DNA of 8,874 nucleotides, taken from positions 195 through 9,068 of the forward strand of contig DAVH01000032.1 of the NCBI GenBank assembly GCA_002508545.1, read 5' to 3'. The notes below the pieces were generated by a model that worked only from the letters and a program-made list of their open reading frames with translations, was not told the DNA's origin and did not search any database. The translations under genes and the position numbers were made by a program. Source of the stretch: Methanomassiliicoccus sp. UBA6. Its GTDB lineage: Archaea; Thermoplasmatota; Thermoplasmata; Methanomassiliicoccales; Methanomassiliicoccaceae. Positions 4,818-8,874 of the stretch are shown piece by piece (positions within the stretch are counted from its first letter, which is position 1; each line of letters starts with the position of its first letter).

Positions 4818-5843
4818 ATGAGGGTGCTGACAGGCAAGGAGAGCATCGAGACGAGGGCGGTTTGGTTCGAGCGCGGGATGGTGCGGATGATCGACCAGCG
4901 CCTGATACCGCAGAAGTTCAAGATAGTGGACATGGCCGACCACCACGAGGTGGCGGAGGCCATACGCAACATGACGGTGAGGGGCGCTCCGTCCATCGGC
5001 GCCGCCGCGGCCTATGGGATGGCCCTGGCGGCGAGGAACGAGGCCGACCTCCAGAAGGCGGCCGAGGAGCTCAAGGGCACCCGTCCCACCGCCTACGACC
5101 TGTTCTACGCGGTGGACCACATGCTCAGCTCGCTGGAGCTGGGCGACGACCCGGTGAAGGCGGCGGACGCGTACGCCGACCAGGTGGTGGAGCGCTGCCG
5201 GCTCATCGGCATGCACGGTGCCGAGCTGATCGATGACGAGATGAACATCATGACCCACTGCAACGCCGGCGCGCTGGCGACCGTGGACATCGGCACCGCC
5301 CTGGCGCCCATCCGGAGGGCGTGGACCGAGGGGCGGCACATCTACGTCTACGTGTCGGAGACCAGGCCGCGGCTGCAGGGCATGCGCCTCACCGCCTGGG
5401 AGCTGTACAACGAGGGCATACCTCACTCCATCGTCGTGGACGGCGCCGCCGGCCATTACCTGCGCAAGGACGTCAACCTGACCATCGTCGGCGCGGACCG
5501 CATCGCCGCCAACGGCGACTTCGCCAACAAGATCGGCACCTTCGACAAGGCGGTGCTGTGCCACGAGCTGGGGGTGCCGTTCTACGTCGCCGCTCCCATC
5601 TCCACCTTCGACTTCTCCATCGCCAGCGGGGACGACATCGTCATCGAGGACCGCTCCGAGGACGAGGTCACCCATGTGGGCAAGGAGCGCCTGGCGCCCG
5701 AGGGCTCGCCGGCCTTGAACCCGTCGTTCGATATGACCCGCGCCAAGTACGTGACCGGGTTCATCACCGAGGTCGGGATACTGAGGCCCGATGAGATCGA
5801 CAAGGTCCGGCGGGAGAAGTTCGCCCAGGAGGGAGAGCTCTGA
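4818..5843 (+). CDS. mtnA: MtnA-type aldose-ketose isomerase (methylthioribose-1-phosphate isomerase family)
   Basis: The 341-residue protein belongs to the MtnA/eIF2B-alpha fold family. MtnA converts 5-methylthioribose 1-phosphate to 5-methylthioribulose 1-phosphate; relatives act on 5-deoxyribose 1-phosphate or ribose 1,5-bisphosphate. Visible motifs are VRGAPSIGAAAAYG (54-67), TRPTAYDLF (88-96), the catalytic cysteine C148 in THCNAGAL, ETRPRLQGMRLTAWEL (181-196), the catalytic aspartate D227 in VGADRIAANGD, and ANKIGTF (236-242). The C-terminal EVTHVG, NPSFDMT and FITEVGIL segments fit MtnA better than the ribose-bisphosphate isomerases or initiation-factor subunits. The ATG at 4818 adds about 10 residues before the family's usual N-terminal strand. 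It overlaps the aldolase gene by four bases, indicating translational coupling and a shared salvage route. Confidence 0.9.
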   Translation: MRVLTGKESIETRAVWFERGMVRMIDQRLIPQKFKIVDMADHHEVAEAIRNMTVRGAPSIGAAAAYGMALAARNEADLQKAAEELKGTRPTAYDLFYAVDHMLSSLELGDDPVKAADAYADQVVERCRLIGMHGAELIDDEMNIMTHCNAGALATVDIGTALAPIRRAWTEGRHIYVYVSETRPRLQGMRLTAWELYNEGIPHSIVVDGAAGHYLRKDVNLTIVGADRIAANGDFANKIGTFDKAVLCHELGVPFYVAAPISTFDFSIASGDDIVIEDRSEDEVTHVGKERLAPEGSPALNPSFDMTRAKYVTGFITEVGILRPDEIDKVRREKFAQEGEL

Positions 5844-6466
5844 ACGAGGAGCAGGGCCGGCGGGACCTCGCGACGATCACCCGCCTGGCCTACGAGCGCC
5901 GGCTGACCTTCGGGGCCGGGGGTAACCTGAGCCTGCGGTTGGACGACCGGGCGGCGCTCATCACCCCCTCGGGGGCGATCAAGGGCCTGCTGACGCCGGA
6001 GCAGATGATCAAGGTGGACATCCGCACCGGGAGGGCGGAGAGCGGCCGGCCGTCGATGGAGACGCCGTTCCACACCGGCATCTACCGCTCGAGGCCGGAC
6101 GTGGGAGCGGTCATCCATCTACACCCGACGTCGTGCACGGCGCTCGCGGTCCTCCACCGCATGCTGCGTCCCGCCATCACACCAGAGGGCGTTCTGGTCC
6201 TGGGCAACTACGTCCCCATGATCGACTACGCCACGCCGGGCACCGACGAGCTGGCCGAGAACGTCGTCACCCAGCTCGGGACGGCCAACGCCTGCCTCCT
6301 GGAGAGCCACGGGGCGCTGGCGGTGGGCACGGACATCATGGACGCCTTCGGGCGCATGGAGACGATGGAGCACATCGCCTCCCTGCAGCTGAGGTGCGAG
6401 GCGCTGGGGGACCTCGACGACCTTCCCGAGGAGGAGGTCTCCAGGATGCTATCCAAACATTCTTGA
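5840..6466 (+). CDS. Class II (FucA/MtnB-type) sugar-phosphate aldolase, apparent CTG start
   Basis: The 208-residue product is a zinc aldolase/dehydratase of the AraD/FucA family. Counted from the CTG at 5840, the phosphate-binding GAGGNLSLR ends near residue 33, the catalytic glutamate is E74 in SMETPFHTGIY, and the zinc histidines are H93, H95 (HLHP) and H157 (ESHG). These nearly match E. coli FucA E73, H92, H94 and H155, so the N-terminus is complete. No ATG, GTG or TTG occurs in frame between the upstream stop at 5792 and a TTG at 5939, which would delete GGNLSLR. CTG 5840 overlaps the isomerase TGA as CTGA, with GGGAG just before it. Next to MtnA, the likely substrate is a 5-substituted ribulose 1-phosphate, cleaved to dihydroxyacetone phosphate and an aldehyde (the DHAP shunt). 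MtnB dehydratase activity cannot be excluded. Confidence 0.85.
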   Translation: MNEEQGRRDLATITRLAYERRLTFGAGGNLSLRLDDRAALITPSGAIKGLLTPEQMIKVDIRTGRAESGRPSMETPFHTGIYRSRPDVGAVIHLHPTSCTALAVLHRMLRPAITPEGVLVLGNYVPMIDYATPGTDELAENVVTQLGTANACLLESHGALAVGTDIMDAFGRMETMEHIASLQLRCEALGDLDDLPEEEVSRMLSKHS

Positions 6467-6472
6467 ACGGGG

Positions 6473-6480
6473 AAGGAGTG
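6473..6480 (+). promoter_or_regulatory. Ribosome binding site that fixes the nop5 start
   Basis: AAGGAGTG (6473-6480) lies nine bases before the ATG at 6490 and is a good match to the 16S tail. It overlaps an in-frame GTG at 6478, which therefore cannot be the start it serves. This places the beginning of Nop5 at 6490. Confidence 0.7.
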
Positions 6481-6489
6481 CGTGTCGGG

Positions 6490-7617
6490 ATGATCCTCGT
6501 TACGAAGTGGTTCGGCGTCTTCCTGGTGGACAAGGAGAAGCAGAAGGTGGTGCGCCATCTGCTCTTCGAGAAGGACCCCAAGGTCATCGCCACCAAGCTC
6601 GCCCTTGTGCAAAAGGGCGAGGTGCTGCCGGAGGAAGCGTCCATGGCCCAGAAGCGGGTGCGGGTCGCCGAGCCCCGGCTATCCTCGCTGGGCAAGCCGG
6701 AGTTCGTCGATTCCGCGTTCATCCGGCCCGAGGATTACGGCTTCTCCCCCCAGCTGATGCAGAAGGTGATGGTCGAGCTGGGCAAGCTGCGGACCAGGGA
6801 GCCGCTCCCCGCCGACCGCTTCATCGTTCAAGCGGTGCGCGCGCTGGACGACACCATCGAGATGATCAACCTCACCAGCGAGCGCCTGCACGAGTGGTAC
6901 GGGCTGCACTTCCCGGAGCTCGCCGATTACGCCCGCGAGGAGCGGTACGCCCGGCTGATCGCGGAGAAGGGCGGCCGAGAAACGATACAGGAGGCGCTGG
7001 ACCTCGATCTCGAGTCCGTCGGGTCGGAGCTGGAGGAGAAGGACCTAGAGGTGGTGAGGGGATTCGCGAGCTCGCTGATCGGCCTCTACGAGGAGAAGGA
7101 GCGCCTGGAGGCGTACATCGCCGACCGGATGCAGGAGGCCGCTCCAAACATCACCTCCATCGTCGGGGCGAGCCTCGGCGCCAGGCTGATCTCCATCGCC
7201 GGCGGACTGAAGAGGCTGTCCCGCATGCCCGCCGGGACCGTGCAGCTGCTGGGAGCGGAGAAGGCGCTGTTCGCCCACCTCCGCCAGGGGAAGAGGCCGC
7301 CCAAGCACGGCGTGATCTTCCAGCACCCCACCGTCCACCGCGCCCCCTACTGGCAGCGGGGTAACATCTCCAGGACCATGGGAGGGAAGCTGGCCATCGC
7401 CTCCAAGGTCGACTACTTCAAAGGCGAGTTCATCGGGGACAAGCTCAACGAGGACATCGCCCGGCGGGTCGAGGAGGTCATGAAGAAGTACCCCGAGCCG
7501 CCTAAGAAGGAGCAGCGGCCCCCGCGTCAGGACCGCGGGCCCAAGGGGCCGTACCGGGGTCCCCCACGGAAGGGCGGACCGCAGCAGAGATGGGGAGGCA
7601 AGAAGGGCCGGCGGTGA
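6490..7617 (+). CDS. nop5: Nop5 (Nop56/58) C/D-box sRNP core protein
   Basis: Nop5 is the scaffold of archaeal C/D-box RNPs: it joins fibrillarin, the L7Ae-bound guide RNA and a second Nop5, so that fibrillarin can 2'-O-methylate rRNA and tRNA. The 375-residue product has an N-terminal fibrillarin-binding domain (about 1-115), a coiled-coil dimerisation region (about 120-215, rich in Glu, Leu and Lys) and the Nop RNA-binding domain. The latter holds GASLGARLISIAGGL (226-240), GAEKALFAHL (255-264), PPKHGVIFQHP (270-280) and the RGNISR segment (290-295). The tail, residues 334-375, is basic and rich in Pro, Gly, Lys and Arg, as usual. It begins 23 bases after the aldolase stop and is probably co-transcribed. 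The fibrillarin gene (flpA), often a direct neighbour in archaea, is not in the window. Confidence 0.95.
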   Translation: MILVTKWFGVFLVDKEKQKVVRHLLFEKDPKVIATKLALVQKGEVLPEEASMAQKRVRVAEPRLSSLGKPEFVDSAFIRPEDYGFSPQLMQKVMVELGKLRTREPLPADRFIVQAVRALDDTIEMINLTSERLHEWYGLHFPELADYAREERYARLIAEKGGRETIQEALDLDLESVGSELEEKDLEVVRGFASSLIGLYEEKERLEAYIADRMQEAAPNITSIVGASLGARLISIAGGLKRLSRMPAGTVQLLGAEKALFAHLRQGKRPPKHGVIFQHPTVHRAPYWQRGNISRTMGGKLAIASKVDYFKGEFIGDKLNEDIARRVEEVMKKYPEPPKKEQRPPRQDRGPKGPYRGPPRKGGPQQRWGGKKGRR

Positions 7618-7677
7618 GCCCTCACGCCACTGCCAGACCGCTGAAGTGCGCCGCCCGGCGCCTCGCCCGGAGATAAA

Positions 7678-7685
7678 TTATATAT
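7678..7685 (+). promoter_or_regulatory. TATA box of the aIF5A gene
   Basis: AAATTATATATG holds the core TTATATAT (7678-7685), the clearest TATA box in the window. It predicts transcription starting near 7705-7708, about ten bases before ATG 7717. Between the TATA box and that start lies a small inverted repeat, GGAGG-tttc-CCTCC, whose GGAGG is thus probably promoter DNA rather than a ribosome site. The rest of the 99-base gap (7618-7716) shows only a short palindrome over the nop5 stop, GTGAG-CC-CTCAC (7614-7625), with no T-run. Confidence 0.65.
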
Positions 7686-7716
7686 GCAGGGGGAGGTTTC
7701 CCTCCATTTGATATAT

Positions 7717-8100
7717 ATGTGGACTCAGGCCGAGGTCAGGGAACTCAAGGTAGGACGCTACATGCTCATTGATGATGAACCTTGCAAGATTCTCTCCATC
7801 GACACTTCCAAGCCCGGCAAGCACGGCGAGGCCAAGAGCCGTATCGACGCCGTGGGGCTCTATGACGGCAAGAAGCGCAGCGTGGTTCACCCGGTGAAGC
7901 ACAAGGTCCAGGTGCCCATGATCGACAAGCGCAAGGGCCAGATCCTGGCCATCGCCGGGGACGAGGCCCAGATGATGGACCTGGAAACCTTCGAGCAGTT
8001 CACCCTGCCCATCGATGAGGAGCTCAGGGGACAGTTGAACCCCGGTGACGAGGTCCTCTACATGGTCGCCATGGGAAAGAGAAAGATCACCAAGGTCTGA
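7717..8100 (+). CDS. eif5A: Translation factor aIF5A (hypusine-containing)
   Basis: aIF5A binds the ribosome near the E and P sites and helps peptide-bond formation and elongation, especially through poor substrates such as polyproline. The 127-residue protein has the usual N-terminal SH3-like barrel and C-terminal OB fold. The hypusination loop SKPGKHGEAK carries the modified lysine at K35, which receives the aminobutyl group of spermidine (or is left as deoxyhypusine in some archaea). The start at ATG 7717 (MWTQAEVRELKVGRY) fits the family. An in-frame ATG at 7684 lies inside the TATA box and upstream of the expected transcript start, so it is excluded. The ureohydrolase gene follows after 12 bases, which links the hypusine acceptor to the pathway that supplies its polyamine. 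Confidence 0.95.
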   Translation: MWTQAEVRELKVGRYMLIDDEPCKILSIDTSKPGKHGEAKSRIDAVGLYDGKKRSVVHPVKHKVQVPMIDKRKGQILAIAGDEAQMMDLETFEQFTLPIDEELRGQLNPGDEVLYMVAMGKRKITKV

Positions 8101-8112
8101 GCTGGTCTCTCG

Positions 8113-8874
8113 ATGCCCTCTCCAGGAATAACCTTCCTGGGCGCCGAAACGCCATACCAGGCCTCCAAGTTCGTCGTACTGGGCGTTCCGTTCGACCTGA
8201 CAACGACCTTCCGACCCGGGGCGCGTTCGGCCCCCACCGCGGTCCGCGAGGCGTCCTATCGCTCCGAGGGCTATATGCTGGAGCACGATCTCGACCTCGC
8301 CGAGGTCAGCGTTCACGACATGGGCAACCTGCCGGACTACGCCACCGTCGACGAGATGTTGGAGGGCGTGAGGCAAACGGTCAAGGGAGCGGTGGCCGAT
8401 GGCAAGTTCCCCTTGCTTTTAGGTGGGGAGCACACGGTCAGCATACCCGCCATCGAGGCCTTCGATGACATCGGGGTCATCTTCATCGACGCTCATCTCA
8501 ACTACAGCGACATGAGCGTGGGGCAGAAGTACTGCCATGACACGGTCCTCAGGCGGGCGGCGGAGCACGTGGGCAAGGACAACGTCCTGGCGTTCGGCGT
8601 TCGCTCGATATCCGGGGAGGAGCGCGCCGAGGGCGGCCTTCCGGAGTACATCGACTCGTTCACCATCGCCCAGGAGGGCGTGGAGAAGGCGTTCAAGCGC
8701 GCGCTCAACATCATCAAGAAGGACAAGATCTACCTCAGCCTGGACGTCGACGGCCTGGACCCGGCGTACGCCCCGGCCGCGGCCATGGCCGAGCCGTTCG
8801 GCCTAACCTCGTTCGACGTCAAGCGGTGCATCAACATGCTCGGACCCCGCCTCGCGGGCTTCGACGTGGTCGAC
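8113..8874 (+). CDS. speB: Agmatinase-family ureohydrolase, 254 residues, 3' end beyond window
   Basis: Agmatinase hydrolyses agmatine to putrescine and urea using two Mn ions, the first committed polyamine step in many archaea. Family motifs visible are PGARSAPTAVREAS (35-48), GGEH with metal ligand H107, DAH with D126 and H128, and SLDVDGLDP with D211 and D213. One oddity is that the motif reads DAHLN, so the position that supplies a Mn-A ligand (Asp128 of arginase, Asp153 of E. coli SpeB) is N130. Another is that the usual APGTGTPE-type loop after DP is replaced by APAAAMAEP. Activity or substrate may therefore differ, and another ureohydrolase (guanidinobutyrase- or guanidinase-like) is possible. 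The ATG at 8113 is 12 bases after the aIF5A stop with only a weak ribosome site, so the genes are probably co-transcribed. The C-terminus is cut off. Confidence 0.85.
   Translation, partial: MPSPGITFLGAETPYQASKFVVLGVPFDLTTTFRPGARSAPTAVREASYRSEGYMLEHDLDLAEVSVHDMGNLPDYATVDEMLEGVRQTVKGAVADGKFPLLLGGEHTVSIPAIEAFDDIGVIFIDAHLNYSDMSVGQKYCHDTVLRRAAEHVGKDNVLAFGVRSISGEERAEGGLPEYIDSFTIAQEGVEKAFKRALNIIKKDKIYLSLDVDGLDPAYAPAAAMAEPFGLTSFDVKRCINMLGPRLAGFDVVD

Noticed and set aside
6133..6489. Upstream open frame joined to Nop5, giving a 494-codon protein
   Set aside because: The extra part is an out-of-frame reading of the aldolase gene. The Nop5 start at 6490 has a proper ribosome site and matches the family N-terminus.
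7684..7716. Eleven-codon N-terminal extension of aIF5A starting at ATG 7684
   Set aside because: This ATG is within the TATA box and upstream of the predicted transcript start, and aIF5A proteins normally begin close to the MWTQAEV-like segment.
1..8874. tRNA, rRNA, CRISPR arrays, insertion sequences or integration sites
   Set aside because: No T-loop/acceptor patterns, spaced repeats, transposase motifs or terminal inverted repeats were seen in the gaps, which are all about 210 bases or shorter.

Overview
The window reads as a chromosomal segment from a GC-rich methanogenic archaeon, most likely of the Thermoplasmatota/Methanomassiliicoccales type. The archaeal assignment rests on a Nop5 C/D-box RNP protein, an archaeal IF5A with its hypusine site, and TATA boxes about 25-32 bases upstream of several starts, some of which look leaderless. 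The methanogen assignment rests on a regulator resembling the MsvR family (ArsR-like helix-turn-helix plus V4R-like domain). The order-level placement is inferred from gene content and base composition and is only moderately certain.

Layout, left to right. Minus strand: the 5' part of a cysteine synthase gene (1-241, cut by the window edge) and a hydroxyethylthiazole kinase gene, thiM (452-1252). Plus strand: a small unknown protein (1423-1677), a DMT/EamA exporter with a 55-residue histidine-rich tail (1722-2759), and a radical SAM/SPASM enzyme (about 2909-3949). The radical SAM gene converges on, and overlaps by its stop codon, a minus-strand MsvR-like regulator (3946-4704). The regulator shares a 113-base divergent promoter with a plus-strand run: MtnA-type sugar-phosphate isomerase (4818-5843), class II aldolase (5840-6466) and Nop5 (6490-7617). 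aIF5A (7717-8100) has its own TATA box and is followed after 12 bases by an agmatinase-family ureohydrolase, cut by the right edge (8113-8874).

How the genes may work together. The isomerase and aldolase are the two carbon-handling steps of a salvage route for 5'-methylthioadenosine and 5'-deoxyadenosine, which are by-products of polyamine synthesis and radical SAM chemistry. Agmatinase makes putrescine, the precursor of spermidine, which donates the hypusine side chain of aIF5A. The right half can therefore be read as a polyamine/hypusine and SAM by-product neighbourhood beside a possible redox regulator. That reading is inference from adjacency.

Points most worth checking: the aldolase appears to start at CTG, overlapping the isomerase stop as CTGA; the agmatinase homologue has Asn where a manganese-ligand Asp is expected; and there is a TTCG/CGAA-type inverted repeat in the msvR-mtnA intergenic region. 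No tRNA, rRNA, CRISPR array or insertion sequence was seen. No gene-free stretch exceeds about 210 bases.
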